Positions 45,503 to 55,095 of a DNA stretch of 64,000 bases are shown here, one piece after another. Source of the stretch: Mediterraneibacter agrestimuris. Its GTDB lineage: Bacteria > Bacillota > Clostridia > Lachnospirales > Lachnospiraceae. The notes under the pieces are model-generated. The model worked only from the letters and a program-made list of their open reading frames with translations, was not told the origin of the DNA and did no database searches. Both the position numbers and the translations under genes were made by a program. The DNA lies in the NCBI RefSeq assembly GCF_943193195.1, contig NZ_CALPDG010000009.1, positions 1 to 64,000 on the forward strand, written 5' to 3'. How positions within the stretch are numbered: position 1 is the first letter of the stretch; every line of letters begins with the position of its first letter.

Positions 45503-47050
45503 ATGGCAGCAATCAGTATTGATCTGGATATGAAAAGAAAAACAAATGAAATATTTGTAGAAAAAGCAAAAAAATTAGAGCCTCAGTTAATTGAAAAGGT
45601 CATTCATCCGACGCGGCTTGTGACAATTGATGAATCGGCACATGTAACGGTTCGGGAAGAAAAGCTGTCCGATATTGCATTGGCAAAAGGTGAATCCATC
45701 GTGTTGGACTTTGGCGACCATCAAGTGGGATATGTGAAGATGAAGATGAAAACGGTAGGCAGTCCGCAGGATGCTCCGGTATATCTCAGATTTAAATTTG
45801 GCGAGGTTTCAAAAGAAATCATTGAGAATTCAGAGGAATATGATGGATGGATCAGCCGCGGCTGGATTCAGGAAGAATTTTTACATCTGGATGTACTTCC
45901 GCAGGTTGTGGAGCTTCCAAGGCGATATGCATTCCGGTATATGGAGATCAAAGCGATTGATACATCTTTAAAATTTCAGGTTGTCATCGAGGAGGTTACC
46001 TGCAAAACAGTATCGGCAGTAGATGTGGGCCAGGTAGAAAAACTGGCGGAAACAGATGCTTTGCTGAAAGAAATGGATAAGGTGAGTATTCGTACCTTAC
46101 AGAATTGCATGCAGTCTGTATTTGAAGACGGGCCGAAGAGAGACCGGAGGCTTTGGATCGGAGATCTGCGGCTGCAGGCATTGGCAAATTATGCAACCTT
46201 TAAAAATTATGATCTCGTTAAACGATGTATGTACTTGTTTGCAGGGCTTACCAGAGATGACGGAGCAGTTGGAGCTTGCCTTTTCGTTGAACCGGAGTAT
46301 ATCGTAGATGATACATTTTTCTTTGATTATTCCTTGTTCTTTGTGTCAATTTTAAAAGATTATTATGATGAGACAAAGGATGTAGAAGTGGCAAGAGAAT
46401 TGTGGCCGACGGCATATCGTCAGATCGAACTTGCAAGAGCACGCTTTAAAGCGCCCGGAATCATAGAAGAGAGTGGTGACTTCTGGTGCTTTGTGGATTG
46501 GAAAGAAGGGCTTGATAAACAGGCATCTGCAAGCGCGATCTATCTGTACACATTAAATGATGCAATTGTACTGGCACAGATTCTTGGAGAGGAAGTTGTG
46601 GAGAGTGAACTTAAAGCAGAGAGAGAAGCATGTAAAAAAGCTGTTTTAGAGAGGTACTGGGACGAGGATATCCAAGTATTTGTTAGCGGAAATGACCGGC
46701 AGATTTCGTATGCAAGCCAGGCATGGATGGTGCTTGCAGGAGTGATACAGGGAGAAGAGGCACAAGCACTTTTGAACCGGATCATTAAAATGAAACCGGA
46801 GATGGGAATGGTCACGCCATATATGAATCATCATTTTGTACAGGCACTTCTGATGTGTGGTGAGAAAGAAAAGGCAAAAGAATACATGGAATATTATTGG
46901 GGAGGCATGCTCCGGCAAGGAGCAGATACTTTCTGGGAGCTGTATAATCCGGAAAATCCGCAGGAATCACCATATGGATCCAGTATGGTGAACAGTTACT
47001 GCCATGCATGGAGCTGTACACCAACGTATCTTTTGAGAAGAATGTTTTAA
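45503..47050 (+). CDS. GH78-like alpha-L-rhamnosidase/six-hairpin glycosidase
   Basis: 515 aa with no signal peptide, so intracellular. The catalytic six-hairpin barrel motif DGPKRDRRLWIGDLRLQALA (about 209-228) contains the acidic residues typical of the bacterial alpha-L-rhamnosidase family; WKEGLDK and the C-terminal TFWELYNPENPQESPYGSSMV also fit. It is shorter than most GH78 enzymes and lacks the large extra N-terminal domains. SD is AAGGAGG, 3 nt after the transporter stop. Specificity for rhamnose is probable, not shown. Confidence 0.82.
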   Translation: MAAISIDLDMKRKTNEIFVEKAKKLEPQLIEKVIHPTRLVTIDESAHVTVREEKLSDIALAKGESIVLDFGDHQVGYVKMKMKTVGSPQDAPVYLRFKFGEVSKEIIENSEEYDGWISRGWIQEEFLHLDVLPQVVELPRRYAFRYMEIKAIDTSLKFQVVIEEVTCKTVSAVDVGQVEKLAETDALLKEMDKVSIRTLQNCMQSVFEDGPKRDRRLWIGDLRLQALANYATFKNYDLVKRCMYLFAGLTRDDGAVGACLFVEPEYIVDDTFFFDYSLFFVSILKDYYDETKDVEVARELWPTAYRQIELARARFKAPGIIEESGDFWCFVDWKEGLDKQASASAIYLYTLNDAIVLAQILGEEVVESELKAEREACKKAVLERYWDEDIQVFVSGNDRQISYASQAWMVLAGVIQGEEAQALLNRIIKMKPEMGMVTPYMNHHFVQALLMCGEKEKAKEYMEYYWGGMLRQGADTFWELYNPENPQESPYGSSMVNSYCHAWSCTPTYLLRRMF

Positions 47051-47065
47051 CAGGAGGGAACAGTG

Positions 47066-49309
47066 ATGGATTGTAAAGCATTGGTAAAAAAGATGACACT
47101 AGAAGAAAAGGCAGGTATGTGTTCGGGAAAAGATTTCTGGAATACAAAGAAAGTGGAACGGCTGGAAATTCCGTCCGTGATGGTCAGTGACGGTCCTCAC
47201 GGGCTGCGCAAACAGGCGGGGGAAGGAGATCATCTGGGATTGAATGAAAGCATTGATGCAGTCTGTTTTCCGGCAGCGTGTGCCACAGCATGCAGTTTTG
47301 ACAGAGCGCTTATGTATGACATGGGAGTGACACTCGGAAAAGAATGTCAGGCAGAAAATGTATCGGTACTTCTCGGACCGGCAGTGAATATCAAACGGTC
47401 GCCGCTATGCGGAAGAAATTTTGAATATGTTTCGGAAGATCCCTATTTGGCGGGAGAGCTGTCTGCAAGTTATATTAAAGGTGTACAGTCTCAAAATGTG
47501 GGTACCTCGATCAAGCACTTTGCTGCAAATAATCAGGAACATGAAAGAATGACAGGCTCTTCGGAAGTGGATGAACGTACCTTGCGTGAAATTTATCTTG
47601 CCGGATTCGAGACAGCAATTAAAAAAGCAAAGCCGTGGACGGTGATGTGTTCTTATAACAAAATAAACGGAGTATTTGCTTCGGAAAACAAAAGGCTGCT
47701 GCATGACATTTTAAAAAAAGAATGGGGATTTGAAGGATTTGTTGTATCAGACTGGGGCGCAGTGAATGATCGTGTAAAAGGGATTGCGGCCGGACTGGAA
47801 CTGGAGATGCCGGGGAGCAATGGGGTAAATGACGGAGAGATCGTCCGCGCTGTAAAAGAGGGGCGCCTTGATGAGGAAGTACTTGATGAAGCTGTTGAAC
47901 GTATTTTAAAAGTCATATATCAATATGCAGAAAATCGGCATGAAGAAGTGTATGACAGAGAGTCAGACCACAAAAAAGCAGTAGAAATTGCAAAGAAATG
48001 CATCGTACTTTTGAAAAATGAGGAGGTACTTCCGCTGAAGCAAGAAGAAAGAATTGCATTTATCGGAGGATTCGCAGAAGCGCCGAGATATCAGGGAGGC
48101 GGAAGTTCCCATATCAATTCTCATGAAGTGGTTTCGGCGGTGCAGCGTGTTGGAAAATATACAGAAGTAACCTATGCAGAAGGATTTACAACGGTGGGGG
48201 ATGTAGAAGATGCTTCGCTTCAGGCAGAAGCCGTGCATGTGGCAGAGCAGGCAGACTGTGCGGTTATTTTTGCAGGACTTCCGGATGTATTTGAATCCGA
48301 AGGTTATGACAGAACACATATGAGACTGCCGGACTGCCAAAATCATCTGATTGAAAAAATATGTGCAGTGCAAAAACGGGTAGTGGTCGTACTGCACAAT
48401 GGTTCACCGGTCGAGATGCCTTGGATTCATCAGGTGAAAGGTGTTGTAGAGGCATATCTTGGCGGAGAAGGAATTGGGGAAGCTATTGTTGATATTTTGT
48501 TTGGGGAGAGTAACCCATGCGGAAAGCTGGCGGAGACATTTCCAATTAGATTGGAAGATAATCCATCTTATTTGAATTTTCCGGGAACAGGGAAAAAGGC
48601 GGAATATAAAGAGGGGATTTTTGTAGGATACCGTTATTATGACACAAAGAAAATGGAGGTTCTTTTCCCGTTTGGACATGGATTGAGCTATACGGCATTT
48701 TCTTACAGCAACTTGAAACTGGACAAAAATGAGATGAAAGATACTGAGATCTTACATGTATCGGTAGATGTCACAAATACCGGAAGCTGCAAAGGAAAAG
48801 AAGTTATCCAGTTATATGTTAAGGATAAAACAAAGGTATCAGTCCGTCCGGAGAAAGAATTGAAGAATTTTGCAGTTGTAGAACTGGAACCGGGAGAGAC
48901 AAGAACAGTTGAAATGCAGCTTGAGAAGCGTAGTTTTGCATGGTACGATGTGGAGCAAAAGGACTGGTATGCAGCAACAGGAGAGTATGTGGTCGCAGTC
49001 GGAAAATCTTCGAGAGAAATTGTGCTGGAGGAACCAGTACGGATTATCAGTACGGTACAGAAACCTTTTGTAATTGATGAAAATACCATGATAGGGGAAT
49101 TGCTGGCGGATGAAAGAACGAGAGCATATACAAAAGAACATATAGTACCGTTGGCAGCTGGGTTTTCTCAGGCAAGCGGACCAGAATGGGATACGATGAT
49201 GGAGGCAATGCTGAAATATATGCCTCTTCGTTCGTTAAGAAGCTTTGGATCGGCAGATAATACAACGATACAACAGCTGGCAGAAGAATTGCGGAGTTAC
49301 TGTAATTAA
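47066..49309 (+). CDS. GH3-family beta-glucosidase
   Basis: 747 aa from the ATG at 47066, with GGAGGG upstream. Domain 1 ends in the nucleophile motif VVSDWGAVND (Asp about 230). KHFAANNQEHER is the substrate loop. A C-terminal alpha/beta sandwich and a fibronectin III-like domain (VTNTGSCKGKEVIQLYVKD) follow, giving the usual GH3 layout of about 750 aa. No signal peptide. With the transporter and GH78-like gene it would split an imported glycoside inside the cell. Confidence 0.94.
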   Translation: MDCKALVKKMTLEEKAGMCSGKDFWNTKKVERLEIPSVMVSDGPHGLRKQAGEGDHLGLNESIDAVCFPAACATACSFDRALMYDMGVTLGKECQAENVSVLLGPAVNIKRSPLCGRNFEYVSEDPYLAGELSASYIKGVQSQNVGTSIKHFAANNQEHERMTGSSEVDERTLREIYLAGFETAIKKAKPWTVMCSYNKINGVFASENKRLLHDILKKEWGFEGFVVSDWGAVNDRVKGIAAGLELEMPGSNGVNDGEIVRAVKEGRLDEEVLDEAVERILKVIYQYAENRHEEVYDRESDHKKAVEIAKKCIVLLKNEEVLPLKQEERIAFIGGFAEAPRYQGGGSSHINSHEVVSAVQRVGKYTEVTYAEGFTTVGDVEDASLQAEAVHVAEQADCAVIFAGLPDVFESEGYDRTHMRLPDCQNHLIEKICAVQKRVVVVLHNGSPVEMPWIHQVKGVVEAYLGGEGIGEAIVDILFGESNPCGKLAETFPIRLEDNPSYLNFPGTGKKAEYKEGIFVGYRYYDTKKMEVLFPFGHGLSYTAFSYSNLKLDKNEMKDTEILHVSVDVTNTGSCKGKEVIQLYVKDKTKVSVRPEKELKNFAVVELEPGETRTVEMQLEKRSFAWYDVEQKDWYAATGEYVVAVGKSSREIVLEEPVRIISTVQKPFVIDENTMIGELLADERTRAYTKEHIVPLAAGFSQASGPEWDTMMEAMLKYMPLRSLRSFGSADNTTIQQLAEELRSYCN

Positions 49310-49451
49310 GGAACACACAGTGGATTTTAATTCATCGGGATTCATTGCCATTCGAGATGAAACATGGTATATTATAGATAGTTTTAGTGTTGTTATGGAG
49401 TATCAAAAGCACATGAACACAATAAACAAAAAAGAACAGGGAGTGGTAAAC

Positions 49452-51134
49452 ATGTATCAGGATGAGTACAGACGCTGGCTGGAAGCAGATTTGGAAGATG
49501 CAGATCTGAAACCAGAATTATCGAAAATCGAAGGGAATGATGAGGAAATCAAGGAGCGTTTTGCAGTAGCGCTGAAGTTCGGAACCGCGGGATTACGCGG
49601 TGTGCTTGGAGCAGGAACGAACCGTATGAATATTTACGTTGTACGTCAGGCAACACAGGGACTTGCAAACTGGGTAAAGACACAGGGCGGCAATCAGACA
49701 GTAGCGATCAGCTATGACAGCCGTCTGAAGAGTGATGTGTTTGCCAAGACAGCGGCAGGGGTTCTTGCAGCGAATGGAATTAATGTAAGAATCTATGATG
49801 CACTGATGCCGGTGCCGGCGCTTTCTTTTGCAACACGTTATTATGAGTGTAACGCAGGTATTATGGTAACTGCATCTCATAATCCGGCAAAGTACAATGG
49901 TTACAAGGCATATGGACCCGACGGCTGCCAGATGACAGATGATGCGGCTGCTATTGTATATGATGAGATTCAGAAGACTGATGTCCTGACAGGCGCAAAA
50001 TATATGTCCTTTGCAGAAGGCGTGGAGAAAGGTCTGATCCGTTTCGTGGGAGATGACTGTAAGAAGGCTCTTTATGATGCCATTGAATCCCGTCAGGTTC
50101 GTCCGGGACTTTGTAAGACTGCCGGTCTGAAACTGGTATATAGTCCGCTGAATGGTGCGGGACTTGTTCCTGTTACACAGATTTTGAAAGACATCGGAAT
50201 TACAGATATAACGATTGTTCCGGATCAGGAATATCCGAACGGTTACTTTACAACCTGCAGTTATCCGAACCCTGAGATTTTTGAAGCTCTGGAACAGGGA
50301 TTGAATCTGGCAAAGGAAGTAGGCGCAGATTTGATGCTGGCTACAGACCCGGATGCAGACCGTGTCGGTATTGCGATGAAGTGTCCGGATGGTTCATATG
50401 AACTGGTGAGCGGTAATGAAGTTGGCGTGCTGCTTCTGGACTATATCTGTGCAGGACGCATTGAAAAAGGAACTATGCCAAAACGGGCAGTTGCAGTGAA
50501 ATCGATTGTATCTACGCCGCTTGCAGACGCAGTTGCAGAGCATTACGGCGTGGAGCTGAGAAATGTACTTACCGGGTTTAAGTGGATCGGAGATCAGATC
50601 GCACAGTTGGAAGCTGCCGGTGAAGTAGATAGATTCATCTTCGGATTTGAGGAAAGCTACGGATATCTGGCGGGACCGTATGTACGTGATAAGGATGCAG
50701 TGATCGGTTCTATGCTGATCTGTGAGATGGCAGCTTATTATAGAAGTATTGGAAGTTCACTGAAACAAAGAATGGAAGAGATTTATGCAGAGTATGGTCG
50801 TTATCTCAATAAGATTGACAGCTTTGAGTTCCCGGGATTGAGCGGAATGGATAAGATGGCGGGTATTATGCAGAATCTGCGTGAGAATCCGCTTGACGAG
50901 ATTGCAGGATTGAAGGTAGCGCAGGTTATAGATTATCAGAAACCGGAAGAGACAGGACTTCCGTCAGCAAACGTACTTGTGTATAAGCTGGAAGGCGGTG
51001 CAACAGTAATTGTCCGTCCGTCAGGAACAGAGCCGAAGATCAAGATTTACTATACGACATTAGGAAAGGATCTGGCAGAGGCTCAGGCGCAGAAGGATAA
51101 GTTTGCAGAGGCTTTGAAACCGATCATGGCATAA
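49452..51134 (+). CDS. Phosphoglucomutase/phosphomannomutase
   Basis: 560-aa alpha-D-phosphohexomutase that interconverts hexose 1- and 6-phosphates. The start is ATG 49452, after GGGAGTGG; the open frame extends upstream but without family similarity. The phosphoserine loop is TASHNPAKYNGYK (about 141-153), the metal loop DPDADRVG, the sugar loop GFEESYGY, and the phosphate-binding RPSGTEPKIK close to the end. It follows the glycosidase locus and could channel glucose 1-phosphate, but may be housekeeping. A small gap 49310-49451 holds no gene. Confidence 0.94.
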   Translation: MYQDEYRRWLEADLEDADLKPELSKIEGNDEEIKERFAVALKFGTAGLRGVLGAGTNRMNIYVVRQATQGLANWVKTQGGNQTVAISYDSRLKSDVFAKTAAGVLAANGINVRIYDALMPVPALSFATRYYECNAGIMVTASHNPAKYNGYKAYGPDGCQMTDDAAAIVYDEIQKTDVLTGAKYMSFAEGVEKGLIRFVGDDCKKALYDAIESRQVRPGLCKTAGLKLVYSPLNGAGLVPVTQILKDIGITDITIVPDQEYPNGYFTTCSYPNPEIFEALEQGLNLAKEVGADLMLATDPDADRVGIAMKCPDGSYELVSGNEVGVLLLDYICAGRIEKGTMPKRAVAVKSIVSTPLADAVAEHYGVELRNVLTGFKWIGDQIAQLEAAGEVDRFIFGFEESYGYLAGPYVRDKDAVIGSMLICEMAAYYRSIGSSLKQRMEEIYAEYGRYLNKIDSFEFPGLSGMDKMAGIMQNLRENPLDEIAGLKVAQVIDYQKPEETGLPSANVLVYKLEGGATVIVRPSGTEPKIKIYYTTLGKDLAEAQAQKDKFAEALKPIMA

Positions 51135-51163
51135 TATGTGCAGGTCAAGAAGGACAAAATGAA

Positions 51164-51196
51164 AAAAGGGTGCGTGCAGATTGTACGTGCCCTTTT
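51164..51196 (+). terminator. Rho-independent terminator
   Basis: AAAAGGG-TGCGT pairs with ACGT-GCCCTTTT, with the T residues in the 3' arm. It ends the phosphohexomutase transcript. Confidence 0.6.
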
Positions 51197-51312
51197 ATGG
51201 TACCTATTTTATATGTTTTAGAAGGGTTGAATTCTTTATAAAGTGGGAAAACTTTCAATTAGATGTTTTAGCACAATAAAATTTTTTCTAAAAAGAGTAA
51301 AAGGGAGTAACC

Positions 51313-51849
51313 ATGTTTGAAATCACAGAAAAAGATTTATTGCTTGTCATAGACATGCAAAATGTCTACCTTCCTGAAAGTCCGTGGGGATGTGAGCGGA
51401 TCAGGGAGGCGGCAGCATATATACAGTATATGATAGAGAGATTTCCCAAAGATCAATGTTGTTTTACAAGATTTCTGCCATCAGGAAATCCAGACGGTGT
51501 ATGGAAAGAATATAATGATCAAAATCAGAAGATCAATAGAAATGGATGGATGAATGAGTATATCGAGGAACTAAAACCATATATAACCCACGAAAATTTC
51601 TATACAAAATCAAAGTATTCCTGTTGCAAAAATGAAGAATTGAAGAAACGAATTGACATGTATGAACGTGTCTTTGTGACTGGAGTAGTAGCGGAATGCT
51701 GTGTGCTGTCAAGTGTTATGGATTTGATTGACCAAGGTAAAAAGGTGATGTATCTGACGGAAGGAATTGCCGGGGTTAGCAGGGAAAAAGAAGAAATGGT
51801 TATTAAGCTGCTGGAGGGAATGTCGCCGCTGCATATTAATTTTTGCTGA
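51313..51849 (+). CDS. Isochorismatase-fold cysteine hydrolase
   Basis: 178-aa protein of the isochorismatase/nicotinamidase superfamily. The catalytic Asp is in LLVIDMQNVYLPES, and the nucleophile Cys is in FVTGVVAECCVLSSVMDL (about 124-140). Lys-rich KSKYSC supplies the third catalytic residue. The substrate is unknown; nicotinamidase is one possibility. It lies between two transcription units and has its own GGGAG site. Confidence 0.85.
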   Translation: MFEITEKDLLLVIDMQNVYLPESPWGCERIREAAAYIQYMIERFPKDQCCFTRFLPSGNPDGVWKEYNDQNQKINRNGWMNEYIEELKPYITHENFYTKSKYSCCKNEELKKRIDMYERVFVTGVVAECCVLSSVMDLIDQGKKVMYLTEGIAGVSREKEEMVIKLLEGMSPLHINFC

Positions 51850-51862
51850 ATAATAACTTTAG

Positions 51863-51891
51863 TTGCGAAATCTTCTCCAACACGATAGAAT
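51863..51891 (+). promoter_or_regulatory. Promoter of the selenium operon
   Basis: TTGCGA (51863-51868) and TAGAAT (51886-51891) are 17 bp apart, 76 bp before yedF. Confidence 0.5.
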
Positions 51892-51967
51892 ATATCTATA
51901 ACTGTCTAGCAAGGCTTTACAATTACAGTAAGGCTAATGCCGGACAAGTGATAAGGAGGAAGTGATC

Positions 51968-52621
51968 ATGATTACAGTTAATGCAATAGGCGATGCGTGC
52001 CCAATTCCGGTAATTAAGACAAAAAAAGCAATCCAGACGCTGGCAGGGGCAGATACCATTGAAGTACTGGTGGATAATGAGATTGCAGTGAAAAATGTAT
52101 CCAAGATGGCAGAAGCAGAGGGAGGAGAGGTGAGTTTCAAGGAACTGTCAGAGGGAGGATACAAGGTGACAATTAAGATATCTGCTGCTGATACACATAG
52201 AACAAATACAAAAGATACAGTAGGTGAAGCAGATGAAGCAGCTGCAGTGGTACAGGAGTTGTGCATGGAGGGAAGCAGTACATGTAAAAAAACAGTGGTA
52301 GTCATTGCGTCTGACCGAATGGGACAAGGTAATGACGAGTTGGGGAAAGTTCTGCTTAAGGGATTTATTTTTGCGGTGACACAGTTAGACGAGCTTCCAA
52401 GAGTGATGTTGTTCTATAATGGTGGTGCTGCGCTGACCTGCGAGGGTTCAGATTCGCTTGCGGATTTGAAGATTTTGGAAGAACAGGGGGTGGAGATCAT
52501 GACCTGTGGAACGTGTCTGGACTACTATGGGTTAAAAGAAAAGCTTCAGATTGGAAGTATTACCAATATGTACAGTATCGTGGAAACGATGAGTGGGGCA
52601 GATAAGGTGATCCGTCCATAA
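51968..52621 (+). CDS. yedF: Selenium metabolism protein YedF
   Basis: About 217 aa from the ATG at 51968, eight bases after AAGGAGG. A TusA-like domain (NAIGDACPIPVIKTKKAI, Cys about 11) is fused to a DsrE-like domain (KTVVVIASDRMGQGNDELG...MLFYNGGA, then TCGTCLDYYG). This fusion is the marker protein of bacterial selenium utilisation operons and may shuttle selenium on its cysteines. It is followed by selD. Confidence 0.92.
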   Translation: MITVNAIGDACPIPVIKTKKAIQTLAGADTIEVLVDNEIAVKNVSKMAEAEGGEVSFKELSEGGYKVTIKISAADTHRTNTKDTVGEADEAAAVVQELCMEGSSTCKKTVVVIASDRMGQGNDELGKVLLKGFIFAVTQLDELPRVMLFYNGGAALTCEGSDSLADLKILEEQGVEIMTCGTCLDYYGLKEKLQIGSITNMYSIVETMSGADKVIRP

Positions 52622-52676
52622 ATTGATTGTAACTATTCAGTCATGCGTCAATCTGCCAAGACGGACTGATAAGCTT

Positions 52677-52708
52677 GTAACAGTGCAGCCGAAAAGCTGA
52701 GCTGTTAC
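52677..52708. repeat. Short GTAAC-hairpin-GTTAC repeat, copy 6
   Basis: GTAACAG (52677-52683) pairs with CTGTTAC (52702-52708), and GCAGC pairs with GCTG inside. It lies in the yedF-selD gap. Confidence 0.5.
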
Positions 52709-52776
52709 ATGAGCTTGGGAATAGTGATGATTGGCGCTTGGTAAGACAGAGATTACAGAAGGGAGACAGCACTTTT

Positions 52777-53823
52777 ATGAAAACAAGGGAAGAAATCCGC
52801 TTGACACAAATGAGCAGCACAGCCGGATGAGCGGCAAAAGTCGGTCCTGAGACCCTTGCCCAGGTTCTGGGTAAGCTGCCAAAATTCCAAGATGAAAATC
52901 TCTTGGTGGGACTGGAGACATCAGATGATGCCGCAGTCTACAAAATAACAGACGAAATCGCCATGATTCAGACGGTGGACTTTTTCACTCCGGTGGTGGA
53001 TGATCCGTATACATTCGGGCAGATTGCCGCTGCCAACTCATTAAGCGATGTGTATGCTATGGGCGGAGAGCCGAAGATCGCGTTGAATATCGCTGCATTT
53101 CCGAATTGTCTGGATACAGAAATTCTGGGCGAGATACTGCGTGGGGGTGCGGATAAGGTCAAAGAAGCCGGGGCAGTCCTTGTGGGCGGTCATACGATAC
53201 AGGACAACGAGCCCAAATATGGTCTGAGCGTGTCCGGTTTTGTACACCCAGATAAGATATTCAAGAACTACGGCTGTAAGCCGGGGGAAGTATTGATACT
53301 GACCAAGCCGGTTGGAAGCGGAATCGTGAACACTGCAGTCAAGGCAGGTATGGCTTCTGACGAAGCGGTTGATGAGGTGATACGCGTGATGGCGTCACTT
53401 AATAAGACAGCCAAAGAAGTGATTCAGAACTATCCGGTGTCTGCATGTACGGATGTTACTGGATTTGGATTACTGGGGCATTGTACAGAAATGGCGTCGG
53501 CAAGTGCGGTTACGCTTGATATTTGTCCAAAGGATATTGCATGGATCACTGATGCGGATTCTTATGCCAAAATGGGACTTGTTCCGGCAGGGGCATACCG
53601 GAACCGAGAACATTGTGAAGCTATGGTGGAGGTTGGAAATGCAGAAGAATTTGAACTGGATCTGCTGTATGATCCGCAGACCTCGGGAGGATTGTTGTTC
53701 AGTGTGGCAAAGGAGTATATGGACTCTATTTTGCAGGATTTTGAAGAATGTCATTTGGAAACAGCAGTGTCTGTGATCGGAAAAGTTACTGAAGCCGGAG
53801 AGAAGTGGATCCGTCTGGTGTAA
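52777..53823 (+). CDS. selD: Selenophosphate synthetase, selenoprotein with in-frame UGA
   Basis: Makes selenophosphate from selenide and ATP, the donor for selenocysteine. The true gene starts at ATG 52777 (GGGAG upstream) and reads through a TGA at 52828-52830, codon 18, giving about 348 aa. The TGA replaces the catalytic Cys of SelD, just before the conserved Lys (AAKVGP). Downstream, GLETSDDAAVYK, VDFFTPVVDDPYTFGQIAAAN and GGHTIQDNEPKYG are typical ATP- and metal-binding segments. A hairpin right after the UGA can act as SECIS. It autogenously needs selenium for full-length protein. Confidence 0.95.
52833..52860 (+). promoter_or_regulatory. Bacterial SECIS-like hairpin in selD
   Basis: GGCAA (52833-52837) pairs with TTGCC (52856-52860), and an apical GGTC-ctga-GACC stem (52843-52854) lies above an internal loop. 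The stem begins three bases after the UGA, the expected place for SelB binding. Confidence 0.7.
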
Positions 53824-53894
53824 GAGACAGAATATTACAGGAAATATGAAAGCGTAATGGGGAAAATCATGTGGGAAGATAGGAGTAACAACAG

Positions 53895-54893
53895 ATGAAT
53901 CTCAAGCAGTTGGAAGCATTTGTGCAGGTGGCTGAGAAGAAAAGTTTTTCTAAGGCGGCGAAAACATTGTTTTTGACCCAGCCAACAGTCAGCGCACATA
54001 TTTCCGGATTAGAGAAAGAACTGAATACAAGGCTTTTGATTCGTAACACAAAGGATGTAGAGCTTTCAAAAGAGGGAGAACGGCTGTATGAGTATGCCAA
54101 GCAGATTGTACTAATGACGGAACAGATCATACAGGATTTTGGACGGGAGCCGGATATAAATGAGCAGTCTTTTATTGCTATTGCGGCGTCTACAGTTCCG
54201 GCGCAATATCTGCTCCCGGAAATACTGGCGAAATTCCGTCAGAAATATCCGAAAGAACAATTTCATATTCAGGAAAGCGACAGCGCCGATGTAGTGGAGC
54301 AGGTTGCTTTACGCAATGTGGACATAGGATTTACAGGTACGGAACTGCCCAATAAATATTGTGAATTTGTGCCCTTCTATGAAGATGATCTGATTGTTAT
54401 CACGCCGAACACAGAGCAGTTTCACAAACGAAAACATGGCGGCAGCGTTCTGGACTGGATTCGCAGTGAACCGCTGATCATGCGGGAGGAAGGCTCTGGA
54501 ACACGCAAAGAGACGATGAAGATTTTGCAGAATATGGGAATCAGTCTGAATGAACTGAATATTATTGCCAGTGTGGAGAATCCAGAGACGATCAAGCGTT
54601 CCGTGGGCAATGGAATGGGAATTTCCATTTTGTCGGCGCTGGCGGCACGGGACGCCGTGAGTAACGGCGCGGTACTTGGATTTTCACTTGGCTGCCAGAC
54701 ATGCGATAAAACAGCCAGGGGGACTGATTTGAGCTGCCAGACATACGACAAAAATGTCCAGTGGACGCTTTTTAGCGAAACGTTGGGAAAACGGCAGATT
54801 TATGTTGTATATAACAAAAGCTTTCATCTGAGTCCGGGGGCGGAACGGGTGCTAAAGATCATGAAGAAAATGTATCCGCAGATGAAGATTTAA
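53895..54893 (+). CDS. LysR-family regulator of the selenium cluster
   Basis: 332 aa. The N-terminal HTH is FVQVAEKKSFSKAAKTLFLT-QPTVSAHIS (about 10-40), followed by a CysB-like effector domain (AASTVPAQYLLPEILAKFRQKYP). Near residues 266-293 there is an internal duplication of about 14 residues rich in cysteine (CQTCDK... and CQTYDK...) that is not part of the usual fold. Placed between selD and the class V aminotransferase, it probably senses selenium or sulfur status. SD is AGGAG. Confidence 0.88.
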   Translation: MNLKQLEAFVQVAEKKSFSKAAKTLFLTQPTVSAHISGLEKELNTRLLIRNTKDVELSKEGERLYEYAKQIVLMTEQIIQDFGREPDINEQSFIAIAASTVPAQYLLPEILAKFRQKYPKEQFHIQESDSADVVEQVALRNVDIGFTGTELPNKYCEFVPFYEDDLIVITPNTEQFHKRKHGGSVLDWIRSEPLIMREEGSGTRKETMKILQNMGISLNELNIIASVENPETIKRSVGNGMGISILSALAARDAVSNGAVLGFSLGCQTCDKTARGTDLSCQTYDKNVQWTLFSETLGKRQIYVVYNKSFHLSPGAERVLKIMKKMYPQMKI

Positions 54894-54935
54894 AGAGAAT
54901 GAAGAAAAACATCCATATATGTGGAGAACAATGAG

Positions 54936-54976
54936 AGGGCTATTTATAGAAAATATCTATAGATGGCCCTTTTTAT
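54936..54976 (+). terminator. Rho-independent terminator after the LysR gene
   Basis: AGGGCTATTTATAGA (54936-54950) pairs with TCTATAGATGGCCCT (54956-54970) over 15 bp with G-U pairs, followed by five or more T. Confidence 0.8.
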
Positions 54977-55036
54977 TATGTCTTTCAATTAGACGATATG
55001 GCAGTCAATAGTATATACTGTACAAAGAATCAAAAG

Positions 55037-55079
55037 AACAGCACAGGACTTTGTATTTGCTGGAAAGCTGAACTGTTAC
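55037..55079. repeat. GTAAC-family repeat, degenerate copy 7
   Basis: AGGACTTTGTATTTGCTG (55045-55062) followed by GCTGAACTGTTAC. It resembles the hairpin of copies 3, 4 and 8, but pairing is poorer. Confidence 0.4.
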
Positions 55080-55095
55080 GATCAAGAAGAACGGA

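Noticed and set aside
49245-49451. N-terminal extension of the phosphohexomutase
   Set aside because: The 69 extra residues overlap the GH3 gene and show no family similarity; ATG 49452 has its own ribosome binding site.
52777-52902. selD as a pseudogene broken by a stop codon
   Set aside because: The TGA is in frame at the catalytic-Cys position, followed by a SECIS-like hairpin and within a full selenium operon, so it is read as selenocysteine.
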